27,293 nt of DNA from Porticoccaceae bacterium UBA1989 (GTDB lineage Bacteria > Pseudomonadota > Gammaproteobacteria > Pseudomonadales > Porticoccaceae). The position numbers were made by a program, and so were the translations under genes. Under the pieces are notes generated by a model. It did no database searches. It was given only the letters and a program-made list of their open reading frames with translations, and was not told the DNA's origin. The stretch lies in NCBI GenBank assembly GCA_002335945.1, contig DDDD01000130.1:7183-34475 (forward strand). Reading direction: 5' to 3'. The stretch's first letter is position 1, and every line of letters starts with the position of its first letter. Of the stretch, positions 1 through 8,326 are shown piece by piece.

Positions 1-380
1 GTCATGGCAATCGCGGTAATCAGTTCGCCGGTAATACACAGCGGCAGATATTTTTTCTTCTGCTCTTCACTGCCATAACGAACGATGTACGGCACGGTAA
101 TATCATTGTGCAACGTCCAGCCAAGGCCTGTGCAACCGGAACGGCCAATCTCTTCATTGACGATGCAGTTATAGCGAAAATCGGTTCCTAAGCCACCGTA
201 TTCCTCTGGGATCATGGGACACAAGAAGCCCTGTTCACCGGCCTTTAGCCAAATTTCGTCGCTTACCATGCCGTCTTTTTCCCACTGCTCGTGGTGGGGC
301 ATAGCTTCTACGTCAATAAACTTACGTAGGCTGTCGCGGAACATTTCGTGATCGGAGTCGTATAGGGTTCTTGGAATCAT
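1..380 (-). CDS. Acyl-CoA dehydrogenase, N-terminal part (3' end outside window)
   Basis: Translating the complement from the ATG at 378-380 gives an open frame of 126 codons that runs off the left edge. It begins MIPRTLYDSDHEMFRDSLRK and contains the alpha-helical N-terminal domain typical of FAD-dependent acyl-CoA dehydrogenases, including the stretch IPEEYGGLGTDF (about residues 62-73) and the following helix that carries YGSEEQKKKYLP. These enzymes oxidise acyl-CoA thioesters to 2-enoyl-CoA and pass electrons to ETF. The flavin-binding middle domain and catalytic glutamate lie outside the window, so chain-length preference cannot be judged. No strong Shine-Dalgarno precedes the ATG, but homologous proteins start in this context. 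The family call is firm; the pathway (fatty acid, branched-chain amino acid or other) is open. Confidence 0.9.
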   Translation of the reverse strand, partial: MIPRTLYDSDHEMFRDSLRKFIDVEAMPHHEQWEKDGMVSDEIWLKAGEQGFLCPMIPEEYGGLGTDFRYNCIVNEEIGRSGCTGLGWTLHNDITVPYIVRYGSEEQKKKYLPLCITGELITAIAM

Positions 381-527
381 AATTCTGCTCTCTATTGTGT
401 TCTCTGTTTTAATTATTCTTATTGTCGTCAAATAGTAGCAAGGGAGTTGAGCAAAGGCAGCAACCTAAATGATGGCATTATCAGCTTTTAGTGACTCATG
501 CGTTCTTATTAACCCAGCCTCTTAAGG

Positions 528-839
528 TTAAAACTGATATCCAGCGACAACGAACATTGCGGTTCCCAGCCCGATGGTCCAATAAACACTACCGGTTTTA
601 TAGGCCGCCGCGATAGCCACGATGGCTCCCCATAGATAGGGATTACTCAGGCTGGTATCCAGCTGATCGTTGTGCACAAACAGGATCGGTATCGAGATAG
701 CCGTGAGTACAGCCGGCCCGCTATAGCTAAGCAGCTGTTTAATATTGGGACCCAAACGCACGGGCAACTTGCCTTCGAGAAACAGATATCGGGTACCAAA
801 GGTAATACAGGCAAGTAGTAAGATGGTCAGCGCTGTCAT
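528..839 (-). CDS. azlD: AzlD-family branched-chain amino acid exporter small subunit
   Basis: A small, very hydrophobic protein of 103 residues with three to four predicted membrane helices, matching the AzlD family in length and pattern. AzlD works with AzlC as a two-component exporter of branched-chain amino acids; that function comes from the family, not from anything specific seen here. The frame is open from an ATG at 854, but I place the start at the ATG at 837-839. The bases just upstream contain GGAGG at ideal spacing, and this ATG overlaps the azlC stop as ATGA, the usual sign of translational coupling. The longer reading would place the Shine-Dalgarno inside the coding region. It is the last gene of the SDR-azlC-azlD group. 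Confidence 0.85.
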   Translation of the reverse strand: MTALTILLLACITFGTRYLFLEGKLPVRLGPNIKQLLSYSGPAVLTAISIPILFVHNDQLDTSLSNPYLWGAIVAIAAAYKTGSVYWTIGLGTAMFVVAGYQF

Positions 840-1555
840 ATTTTCGTCCTCCATTTGTCAGCCGTCCATTTTTGAACCATAAACCCAGTAGCCATCGCCA
901 GCACTGCGGCACAGACTAGGCCCAATTCGAAACCCAACAGGGTGAAGATCAACGAAGAGACCCCCGCAACTACTACGGCAGCCAATGTGGCTAAGGTTTT
1001 AATACTAGGAATCACTAGCGCGATAAAGGTGGCGGCAATGGCGAAGTCTAATCCTAGGTCTGTAAGATCGGGCAGTGAAGCCCCCGCTACGATTCCCGCG
1101 AAGGTCCAAAGATTCCAAGCCAGATAAAAGCTGCCCCCAGCGCCCAAGGCATAATAGAGCCGAAAGCGATTTTTGTAGGCACGGCGATCACCCGACAGAG
1201 CAAAGAGTTCGTCGGTTAATAAAAAACCAAGACTTAGGCGCCAGCGTAGTGGTTTTGGGCTCAGTTTATCCCGCAGGCTCAACCCATAGAGAAAATGTCT
1301 GGAGCTAATAATAAACGCACTGAACAGCACGGTGAACAGCGAGGCACCGTCGGCGATTAATTCAACCGTGACGATTTGTACCGCACCACCAAAAATAATT
1401 CCTGAGAACATCTGCGCCTCCAGCCAGCTAAAACCACGCTGAACCGCGAGAGACCCAAATAGGATGCCCCAGGGCAGCACCGCCAAACTCAGCGGCAACA
1501 TATCTAGGGTTCCTTTACGAAGGGCTCCAAGAAGTCCCCGCTGTCGATTGTTCAT
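836..1555 (-). CDS. azlC: AzlC-family branched-chain amino acid exporter large subunit
   Basis: A 239-residue polytopic membrane protein with the AzlC hallmarks: an early PLSLAVLPWGILFGSLAVQ segment (about residues 21-39), then the FSGIIFGGAVQ motif and a helix followed by SSRHFLYGLSLRDKL (about 84-98), a stretch strongly conserved in AzlC proteins. AzlC and AzlD form the exporter of branched-chain amino acids and analogues first defined by 4-azaleucine resistance. The ATG at 1553-1555 follows an AAGG ribosome-binding site. It starts 15 bases after the stop of the upstream SDR gene, so the three genes are probably one transcript. The substrate is inferred from the family. Confidence 0.88.
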   Translation of the reverse strand: MNNRQRGLLGALRKGTLDMLPLSLAVLPWGILFGSLAVQRGFSWLEAQMFSGIIFGGAVQIVTVELIADGASLFTVLFSAFIISSRHFLYGLSLRDKLSPKPLRWRLSLGFLLTDELFALSGDRRAYKNRFRLYYALGAGGSFYLAWNLWTFAGIVAGASLPDLTDLGLDFAIAATFIALVIPSIKTLATLAAVVVAGVSSLIFTLLGFELGLVCAAVLAMATGFMVQKWTADKWRTKI

Positions 1556-1570
1556 CCTTAAACTGTCCTG

Positions 1571-2287
1571 TTAGACAAATTTACGAATCACCCAGTTCGG
1601 GGTGATATCCAGCAGCAGAGCCGCAATGGCCCAACGCTTAGTAATATAGACATGGTTCTTTTTCTTTTCCAGAGCAACAACCATCTGCGACACCCCTTTC
1701 TCGACTGTAGCGGTCCATATGGGCGTTCCCATTAACATGGGGGTCTCGACGAAACCAGGCTCAATAGTGGTCACGGTAATCGGCAGTTTTGAGCGTGCCG
1801 CTCTCGAACGCATGCCATTGAGGTAATTTGAGGCAAATGCTTTGCTGGCGTTGTATGTCAGGGTAAGTCCACCCGAAAAATGCGCCGCCGCAGAAGATAC
1901 ACCAGCCAAATGCCCGCTGCCGCGCTTAACAAAGTGATTCATAGCGACCATAGACATGGCGGCAAACCCACGGACATTCACATCAATCATCTCGCGCTCG
2001 ATCACCCAATCCAGCTGCTTTTCTGCGCTGCCGACACCAGAATTCACAATAATTAGCGCAACATCCCCCATACGTTCGATCAGAGCGGTTAATTCTTCCT
2101 GAGCCTGCTCGGCCTGACAAACATCTGTGGTCTGAACGAAATGGGTACCGGGCAAACTGTCCGCAAGCTTTTGCAGACAGTCTTCCCGCCGTGCCATTAA
2201 ACCCAGTTGATAGCCCTTGGCCGCCAACTGCACTCCAAGTTCCCAGCCAATACCTGAACTTGCACCAATAATAATCGCCTGTTTCAT
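1571..2287 (-). CDS. Short-chain dehydrogenase/reductase (classical SDR)
   Basis: A 238-residue classical SDR. It shows the cofactor-binding glycine motif IIGASSGIG near the N terminus, the NSG variant of the NNAG motif (about residue 82), the catalytic serine in VSSAAAHF and the YNASK active-site Tyr-x3-Lys, followed by EPGFVETPM. The C-terminal tail after about residue 200 includes a hydrophobic segment (AIAALLLDI), which suggests membrane association. Substrate cannot be predicted. The open frame extends to a TTG at 2305, but the ATG at 2285-2287 is preferred because an AAAGGGGCGG tract lies just upstream and the protein then begins MKQAIIIGASSGIG, the usual position for this motif. It lies 15 bases upstream of azlC; a functional link is not evident. 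Confidence 0.88.
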   Translation of the reverse strand: MKQAIIIGASSGIGWELGVQLAAKGYQLGLMARREDCLQKLADSLPGTHFVQTTDVCQAEQAQEELTALIERMGDVALIIVNSGVGSAEKQLDWVIEREMIDVNVRGFAAMSMVAMNHFVKRGSGHLAGVSSAAAHFSGGLTLTYNASKAFASNYLNGMRSRAARSKLPITVTTIEPGFVETPMLMGTPIWTATVEKGVSQMVVALEKKKNHVYITKRWAIAALLLDITPNWVIRKFV

Positions 2288-2394
2288 ACACCCCGCCCCT
2301 TTCAATTATTTTTATGAGGCGTAGTTTAGCCCCACCAAGCTGGGCTGAATACTATTTTTAAGGGAGATGTATTAATAACGCGACTAGTCAGATC

Positions 2395-3060
2395 TTAGAA
2401 ATACCGGTTTGGCGTGGCGACCTGATTGCGGTTCTCAAGGAGAAAATATTCCACTCGGCCGTCGGGCATCAGGCGGCTCTTATCAATCTCAAAATAATTT
2501 AATAAGCTATTAAGATCTCGTTGGGAATGAGGATAGATCGGTAACTGGCTACCCTTTTTATCAGTCTGGTGCAAACTGTCCATATTCTCAATGCCATACT
2601 CGCAGTAGGGCAAGCCAGTGCGTGCATTCAATACACCCAGGCTGTGCCCGCGAGTATTGCTGTCTACAAAAGGATCTAGGGCTTCAATAAAAGCTCTCAG
2701 CGCCGGCCCGTCAAGATAGGTAAAAAAGTCCCAGAACAAACAGATATCAAGCCTGCTGCCTACCGGGAGATTAATCGCTGCTTGAAACTCTGCCACTAAC
2801 TCTTCATGGGTAGCCTCATCTTGCGGGTTCATCACAAAATCAGCGCTGAAAAGATCAACAAAATTAAGGCGGCATTTAAACTGATTAAAAAACTGGACAG
2901 TGGACGCGGTCGCCTGACCAAGATCCAAAACTAGCAGACGCTCGCCCACTAGAACCTTTTCGAATAGCATCGGGAAAAGATTGCTGGGCAAGGTGGTCGG
3001 CGTAGCCTGGCTATTAGCCTTGCTACTAGCCGAACCACTAGCTTGAGCGGAGAAGCGCAT
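2395..3060 (-). CDS. Unrecognised protein, possibly methyltransferase-like fold
   Basis: A 221-residue soluble protein I do not recognise by name. After a low-complexity Ser/Ala-rich N terminus (about residues 1-25) comes LLVLDLGQATASTVQFF (about 42-58), which resembles a degenerate motif I of a Rossmann-fold SAM-dependent methyltransferase. Further on, LDICLFWDFFTYLD (about 103-116) resembles the acidic strand after which such enzymes bind substrate. The glycine-rich loop expected of a working SAM site is poor, so it may be a non-catalytic relative. No ribosome-binding site is seen before the ATG at 3060; M31 (2970) is an alternative start that would drop the low-complexity tail. It lies 41 bases downstream of the bactofilin gene on the same strand, so the two are probably co-transcribed. 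Confidence 0.7.
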   Translation of the reverse strand: MRFSAQASGSASSKANSQATPTTLPSNLFPMLFEKVLVGERLLVLDLGQATASTVQFFNQFKCRLNFVDLFSADFVMNPQDEATHEELVAEFQAAINLPVGSRLDICLFWDFFTYLDGPALRAFIEALDPFVDSNTRGHSLGVLNARTGLPYCEYGIENMDSLHQTDKKGSQLPIYPHSQRDLNSLLNYFEIDKSRLMPDGRVEYFLLENRNQVATPNRYF

Positions 3061-3101
3061 TAAATTATGACGACATTATTAAAGACTCGACGATTGAGGC
3101 G

Positions 3102-3620
3102 TTATGCCTGAGAGACTTTTTTGTCCGCCCGTGCTGTTTCAGCACTGCGTACATTACTACTAGATACCGACGTAACCGGAAGTTCCGATTGCATTTTTTC
3201 GTCTGGATCCATTTCAATGCTACCTTTGAATTTGGCACCATCTTCTAGGGTTACGCGAGGCGACTGGATATTACCCAGTACATTACCTGTTTTTGAGATA
3301 ACCACTTTTTCCGCGCCAGAAATATCGCCTTTAACAATGCCTTCAATATTCACGATGTTGGCACTTATATTAGCTTTTAGATTTCCTGACTTACCTACCG
3401 TAACTTCATGATTCTTGGCGGTGATACTGCCGTTAACCTTTCCTTCAATTACCAGATTTTCGTCACTGATAATCTGTCCTTCAATTTTTACGCCTGGACC
3501 TATCATTGCACTAACTCCTGAATATGACTTTGATTCAAAGCTGCTAACCTCATTGTTAGCAACAACGGGTTTATCCGTATTTAGGTAGTCCCTACCTGCG
3601 CTTTTAATTTTATCAAACAT
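3102..3620 (-). CDS. Bactofilin (polymer-forming cytoskeletal protein)
   Basis: A 172-residue protein whose central region (about residues 38-140) is a run of short beta-strand repeats with the bactofilin (DUF583) signature: IGPGVKIEGQIISDENLVIEGK near the start, cut here into the pattern G-x-I-x-G with later VNIEGIVKGDISG and NIQSPRVTLEDGAKFKGSI stretches. Bactofilins polymerise without nucleotide into a right-handed beta-helix and scaffold envelope proteins, often cell-wall hydrolases, at particular cell sites. The polar, disordered N and C termini flanking the core are typical. No cell-wall hydrolase is adjacent; the only partner on the same transcript is the unknown protein at 2395-3060. 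Confidence 0.92.
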   Translation of the reverse strand: MFDKIKSAGRDYLNTDKPVVANNEVSSFESKSYSGVSAMIGPGVKIEGQIISDENLVIEGKVNGSITAKNHEVTVGKSGNLKANISANIVNIEGIVKGDISGAEKVVISKTGNVLGNIQSPRVTLEDGAKFKGSIEMDPDEKMQSELPVTSVSSSNVRSAETARADKKVSQA

Positions 3621-3730
3621 ACTTTTGTACCACAGCTAAATGTTTAACGGGTAGGAATCCTATCAACTTAAAACTATAACGGCCAGTAACTAGTTCAAAT
3701 CATACTACAATGGATAGATTGGCCAGTTGA

Positions 3731-5620
3731 CTAATTAGATAACACCTCAAGTTCATCTTGATATTCGAGCCACTGCTCTTCGTTATCAGATAGGTCTTTC
3801 TTTATAATGGCTTGCTCGGCCAGAGACTGCTTTAACTTCACCTTATTGGCTTCGGTATATATTTCCGCGTCCGCTAGTATCACTTCAATGTCGGAAAGTT
3901 GCTTTTGATTTTTTTCAATTTTCGCTTCAATCTGTTTTATTTTTTTTGTTATGGGCTCTAACTGCTTGCGCTTATCTGCCGATTCTTGACGGGATAATTT
4001 TTTACCGACTGGCACTTCGACAATTACAGGCGCAGCAACTTCAACCACTCTGGCATAATTTTTTAGCCACTTTTTATAATCATCAAGATCACCATCGAAC
4101 TCTTTTACTTCACCTTCGGCAATCAGATAAAACTCATCGACGGTATTACGCAGTAAATGACGATCGTGCGAAATAACCACTAACGCACCTTCGTATCCCT
4201 GCAGTGCCATCGTCAACGCATGACGCATTTCTAAATCTAAGTGGTTAGTCGGCTCATCCAATAAAAGTAAATTTGGCTTTTGCCAAACGATCATTGCCAG
4301 AGCTACACGGGCTTTTTCGCCGCCCGAGAAATCTTTAATCGGATCCAATGCTTTGTCATTATGAAAATCAAAGCCACCCAGAAAATTTCTTATTTTCTGG
4401 TCAGTTGCCTCTGGACTAATTCTTTGGATATGTAAAAAGGGACTTGCCTGTAAGTCTAAAACTTCTAGCTGATGCTGAGCAAAGTAGCCTACCTTTAGAT
4501 TCTCACCATAAACCCGCACACCAGCGAGCAAGTCTAAGTCACCCGTAAGACTATTAATCAATGTAGATTTACCGGCGCCGTTGGGGCCCAGCAAACCAAT
4601 TCTAGTACCGGCATGCAAGTCGACATTCACATTCGACAAAATGGTTTTCTTGCCATGACCCAATTCTGCCTGACTAATATTAACCAACGCGCCACTGGCT
4701 TTCTTGGGTGGCGGGAAGGTAAAGTAAAAAGGAGAGTCAACATGGGCGGGAGCACTATCTTCCATGCGCTGCAATTCTTTTAGGCGGCTCTGGGCCTGCT
4801 TAGCTTTTGATGCTTTGTAGCGAAAACGGGCAACAAAATCTTCAACATCTTTACGGCGTTTTTGTTGTTTTTCATAACTTGCCTGCTGTAGTGCTAGGCG
4901 TTCGCTGCGTACTCTTTCAAATGTTGTATAGTTGCCTTTATAGGCATTGGTTTTTTGATGTTCTAAATGAACAATGCGCTCAACAACATTATCAATAAAA
5001 TCTCTGTCATGAGAAATAATCAGCAATGTACCAGGATAGGATTTCAACCACTGCTCAAGCCAAAGGGTGGCATCTAAGTCTAGGTGGTTGGTTGGCTCAT
5101 CGAGCAACAGTAGATCTGAGGGGCTCATCAGGGACTGGGCCAAATTGAGGCGAATACGCCAGCCGCCAGAAAAACTATTCACCGGCCGGTTTACCTCTGA
5201 CTGATGAAAACCTAAACCATGGAGTAGCTGCTCGGCACGAGAATGGGCATCAAAGCCATTGGCTGTGTCCATTTTCTCGTACTCATTGGCGAGCGCATCA
5301 TGATCTTCATCAAGCAGAGCTTTTTCGATTGCAACTTCAATTTTGCGCAGCTCGGGGTCACCGTCTAAAACATAGTCGACGGCACTTCGCTCTGATCTAG
5401 CGAGTTCCTGGGCCATATGGGCAATGCGCCAGTCTTTGGGAATAAACATCTCACCGGAATCGGCCCCAATCTGTCCAAGCAATAATTTAAAAAAGCTGGA
5501 TTTACCTGTGCCATTACCGCCGATAATGCCAATATGCTGACCCGGGTGGATAACGAGCTCCGCATCTTGCAGCAGTAGTTTAACGCCGCGGCGCAATTCG
5601 ATATTACTGAGTGAAATCAT
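3731..5620 (-). CDS. yheS: ABC-F ATPase, YheS type
   Basis: A 629-residue soluble protein with two ABC ATPase domains and no membrane segment, the ABC-F layout, close to the length of E. coli YheS (637). First Walker A is GGNGTGKSS (about residues 34-42), first signature SFSGGWRIRL with Walker B LLLLDEPTNHLD. A charged linker carries KQKRRKDVEDFVARFRYKAS, followed by a second Walker A GPNGAGKST and signature FSGGEKARVAL with a second LLLLDEPTNHLD. The last roughly 90 residues (after LSRQESADKRK) form a Lys/Glu-rich coiled coil. The start MISLSNIELRRGVK aligns with the YheS N terminus. ABC-F proteins of this type act on the ribosomal E site to relieve stalls; the exact role of YheS here is inferred from the family. 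Confidence 0.93.
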   Translation of the reverse strand: MISLSNIELRRGVKLLLQDAELVIHPGQHIGIIGGNGTGKSSFFKLLLGQIGADSGEMFIPKDWRIAHMAQELARSERSAVDYVLDGDPELRKIEVAIEKALLDEDHDALANEYEKMDTANGFDAHSRAEQLLHGLGFHQSEVNRPVNSFSGGWRIRLNLAQSLMSPSDLLLLDEPTNHLDLDATLWLEQWLKSYPGTLLIISHDRDFIDNVVERIVHLEHQKTNAYKGNYTTFERVRSERLALQQASYEKQQKRRKDVEDFVARFRYKASKAKQAQSRLKELQRMEDSAPAHVDSPFYFTFPPPKKASGALVNISQAELGHGKKTILSNVNVDLHAGTRIGLLGPNGAGKSTLINSLTGDLDLLAGVRVYGENLKVGYFAQHQLEVLDLQASPFLHIQRISPEATDQKIRNFLGGFDFHNDKALDPIKDFSGGEKARVALAMIVWQKPNLLLLDEPTNHLDLEMRHALTMALQGYEGALVVISHDRHLLRNTVDEFYLIAEGEVKEFDGDLDDYKKWLKNYARVVEVAAPVIVEVPVGKKLSRQESADKRKQLEPITKKIKQIEAKIEKNQKQLSDIEVILADAEIYTEANKVKLKQSLAEQAIIKKDLSDNEEQWLEYQDELEVLSN

Positions 5621-5655
5621 AAAACTTTATTTACCAATATTTATTTGATGGCTTA

Positions 5656-5694
5656 CTTTAAAAACTAGCTTTAAAAACTGATTTTAAAAAATGG
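5656..5694. repeat. Three tandem copies of an AT-rich 13-mer
   Basis: Between the ABC exporter and yheS, a 13-base unit occurs three times head to tail: CTTTAAAAACTAG (5656-5668), CTTTAAAAACTGA (5669-5681) and TTTTAAAAAATGG (5682-5694). The first two copies differ only in the last two bases and the third has drifted further. The tract lies downstream of the exporter stop and upstream of the yheS start. It could be a replication-slippage product or an AT-rich element feeding yheS transcription; nothing shows which. Confidence 0.7.
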
Positions 5695-5707
5695 TTTTTA
5701 CAATTAG

Positions 5708-7537
5708 CTATTCAACGCCAATAAAGCCACCGGACTGGTGACTCCATAGCTTTGAGTAAACCCCATTTTTGGCAATTAACTGCTGGTGAGTGCCCTGCTC
5801 CACGATTTCACCCTTATCGAATACAACGAGTCGGTCCATTGCAGCGATAGTAGATAATCTATGCGCTATGGCAATTACTGTTTTGCCCTGCATCAGTTTA
5901 TTTAGACTTAGCTGGATGCTGGCTTCGACTTCTGAGTCTAGGGCCGAGGTCGCTTCATCCAATACCAAAATAGGCGCGTCCTTTAATAGTACCCTAGCAA
6001 TGGCGATTCGCTGACGCTGACCACCTGACAGGGTCACGCCCCGCTCTCCAACGTGGGCATCATACCCGCGACGGCCTAGGTTATCTCGTAAAGATAAAAT
6101 AAATTCATGGGCCTGTGCCTGCTCGGCCGCTGCGATCATCTGTTCTTCGCTGGCTTCTGGCCGACCAAACATAATATTTTCCCGCACTGAGCGATGCAGT
6201 AGCGAAGTATCCTGGGTCACCATGGCGATATTGGCGCGCAAACTTTCTTGGCGCACATCGCGAATATTCTGCTGATCGATGGACACTGTGCCCGATTGAA
6301 TATCATAAAAGCGCAATAGCAAACTCACGAGGCTCGACTTACCCGCTCCACTGCGGCCGACAATACCAATTTTTTCGGCGGCGGGAATATGTAGGTTGAG
6401 ATGTTTGAACACCTCGCCATCGTCATTGTAAGCAAAGCTGACATCCTTAAACTCGATATCACCTGCGGTTACCTGCAGATCTTTAGCCTGTTCATTGTCG
6501 GCGACCGCATTTGGAATCGACAATGTGTTGATGCCGTCTTGGACTGTGCCGATATTCTCAAATAGGCTGCTAATCTCCCACATAATCCAATGAGACATGC
6601 CCGTGAGGCGAATCGAGAGACTCATCACAATGGCAATGGCGCCCGGCGTTATTGTGCCTATGGTCCACAGGTAAATACCCAGTGCGCCGGTGGAAAATAC
6701 CAGGAGCATATTGAGACTCCAAAGCACGAAGTTAAGCTTGGTAACCAGACGCATCTGTGGATGCACGGTGTTGAGAAAGTCACTCATGCCATCGCGAACA
6801 TAATCGGATTCTCTACTGCTGTGAGAAAACAATTTGAGAGTAATAATATTAGTGTAGCTATCAACGATTCTGCCGGTCATCAACGATCGAGCATCCGCCT
6901 GAAGCATGGCAATGTTTTTCATCTTAGGAACAAAGTAACGCTGCACCAACACATAAAAACCCAGCCAGATGACAATTGGCAAACACAGACGTATATCGGC
7001 GCTGGCCACTAATATCAGGGCGGTGACCATATAAATGACCACAAACAGCAACACATTGAGCAGCTTCATCACGGTGTCGCGTACCGCGAGAGAAGTCTGC
7101 ATAACCTTGGTGGCTATACGGCCACTAAATTCATTCTGAAAAAACCCATAGCTCTGATCCAGCAGATAGCGGTGAGCATTCCAGCGCACCAACATCGGAA
7201 AATTACCCATAAGCGTTTGATGGACCACTAATGACTGTATTGCAGTCACCATAGGAATAAACAGCAGAATGAAAACGGTCATACTCACCAGCTGCAACCA
7301 GGAGTCTTCGAAGAAGGTCGTTGGATCGCTAGAGGCCAGCCAGTCGACTATCTGACCCAGAATGGCATAGAGCATGGCCTCTGACACAGCGGTAACGACG
7401 GTGAGCCCGGCCATTACCAATAACCAGGGCTCCATGCCTCTGGTGTAGTAACGGCAAAACTCATACAGGCCCTTTGGGGGGCGCTGGGGTTTTTGGGCCG
7501 GGAAGGGGTTAATTAGCCGTTCGAAAAATCCGAACAT
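5708..7537 (-). CDS. ABC exporter, fused permease-ATPase (MsbA/multidrug type)
   Basis: A 609-residue half-transporter: an N-terminal transmembrane domain with about six helices (residues 38-320) fused to an ABC ATPase. The ATPase shows Walker A GRSGAGKSS (about 394-402), Q-loop VTQDTSLL, signature LSGGQRQR (503-510), Walker B ILVLDEATSALD and switch histidine in AIAHRLS. Such proteins dimerise and export lipids, drugs or peptides using ATP. No partner half-transporter is present, so a homodimer is likely, though another locus could supply one. There is no peptidase domain or clear lipid A context, so substrate is unknown. The ATG at 7537 follows an AAAAGGATAG ribosome-binding site. An 87-base AT-rich gap separates it from yheS. 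Confidence 0.9.
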   Translation of the reverse strand: MFGFFERLINPFPAQKPQRPPKGLYEFCRYYTRGMEPWLLVMAGLTVVTAVSEAMLYAILGQIVDWLASSDPTTFFEDSWLQLVSMTVFILLFIPMVTAIQSLVVHQTLMGNFPMLVRWNAHRYLLDQSYGFFQNEFSGRIATKVMQTSLAVRDTVMKLLNVLLFVVIYMVTALILVASADIRLCLPIVIWLGFYVLVQRYFVPKMKNIAMLQADARSLMTGRIVDSYTNIITLKLFSHSSRESDYVRDGMSDFLNTVHPQMRLVTKLNFVLWSLNMLLVFSTGALGIYLWTIGTITPGAIAIVMSLSIRLTGMSHWIMWEISSLFENIGTVQDGINTLSIPNAVADNEQAKDLQVTAGDIEFKDVSFAYNDDGEVFKHLNLHIPAAEKIGIVGRSGAGKSSLVSLLLRFYDIQSGTVSIDQQNIRDVRQESLRANIAMVTQDTSLLHRSVRENIMFGRPEASEEQMIAAAEQAQAHEFILSLRDNLGRRGYDAHVGERGVTLSGGQRQRIAIARVLLKDAPILVLDEATSALDSEVEASIQLSLNKLMQGKTVIAIAHRLSTIAAMDRLVVFDKGEIVEQGTHQQLIAKNGVYSKLWSHQSGGFIGVE

Positions 7538-7611
7538 TTTCTATCCTTTTATAACGGGTAACTTGGGGCATTAATTAGGGGGCGCATCATAACAGGCCTA
7601 GGGTTTAGGAC

Positions 7612-8247
7612 TTAGGGAAATAACAATGTCTCGTCGCCCTCTTGCCATACAGGGTATTTGACCATGGCCTGGGCAAATAGCGGGGAGCTAAGAAACCCTG
7701 CTAACCACTGCTGCAGCGCTGGGTAAGGCGCCCGATCGAACCAGTCTTTATCGACGAAGGCGAACTGACGAATAAAGGGAAATATAGCGATGTCTGCAAT
7801 ACCCACTGTCTGGCCCAAGAGATAGGGGTTGTCTTCGAGCAGTGTTTCTAGCTTTTTTATAAAAACCTCGGCACCACCACGATAGTCCTGCTGGGATTCG
7901 GCTGGATACCGATCCCAGTACTTGTAGCGATCGAGATGCGCCTTGAAGCTGCCATCGTTTTCGGCAATAAGGTCGGCACTCTGAACGTTTTTGCTGGAAT
8001 CAAGCCACTGATCTGGGTCCGACTGAGCCAGTGCCCAGTGCATGATATCGAGGCTTTCATTTAATACTGATTGGTCTGGAAGCTGTAATACAGGCACCGT
8101 CGCACTGACTGAAATAGCTAACATTGCCCTAGGTTTGGCTCTAAGACTGACTTCTCGCAAATCTACCGCTATAATCCCGCGGCACAAAGTCATTCTAGCC
8201 CGCATCGCATAGGGGCAGCGACGAAAAGAGTAAAGGATAGGCAGCAT
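7612..8247 (-). CDS. Glutathione S-transferase family protein
   Basis: A 211-residue protein beginning MLPILYSFRRCPYAMRARM, the thioredoxin-like N-terminal domain with a Cys-Pro-Tyr motif (C11) that marks glutathione-binding proteins of the omega-like or glutaredoxin-like classes. The region VPVLQLPDQSVLNESLDIMHW (positions 43-63 here shortened in family terms to the VP-L-ES glutathione-contact motif) follows, then an all-helical C-terminal domain with GQTVGIADIAIFPF. The frame stays open back to 8328, but that would overlap the divergent gene and add a non-conserved tail. I therefore place the start at the ATG at 8245-8247, where the family normally begins. Function is probably thiol transfer or reduction rather than classical conjugation; no substrate is indicated. 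Confidence 0.87.
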   Translation of the reverse strand: MLPILYSFRRCPYAMRARMTLCRGIIAVDLREVSLRAKPRAMLAISVSATVPVLQLPDQSVLNESLDIMHWALAQSDPDQWLDSSKNVQSADLIAENDGSFKAHLDRYKYWDRYPAESQQDYRGGAEVFIKKLETLLEDNPYLLGQTVGIADIAIFPFIRQFAFVDKDWFDRAPYPALQQWLAGFLSSPLFAQAMVKYPVWQEGDETLLFP

Positions 8248-8326
8248 AAAAAGGAAATTCCGCTCGTAGAAGTGACCAAAACCAGACTGAACACTATAAA
8301 TCAGCAATTTGGGAAAAAATACACTC

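Noticed and set aside
5656..5694. CRISPR-like array or replication origin
   Set aside because: The units abut without spacers, are AT-rich and imperfect, and there are no cas genes, DnaA boxes or replication genes nearby.
6590..7012. A 140-codon open frame on the plus strand opposite the ABC exporter
   Set aside because: It is antisense to the transmembrane domain of a well-supported gene; the composition (His, Asn, Thr rich) and lack of a ribosome-binding site indicate a shadow frame.
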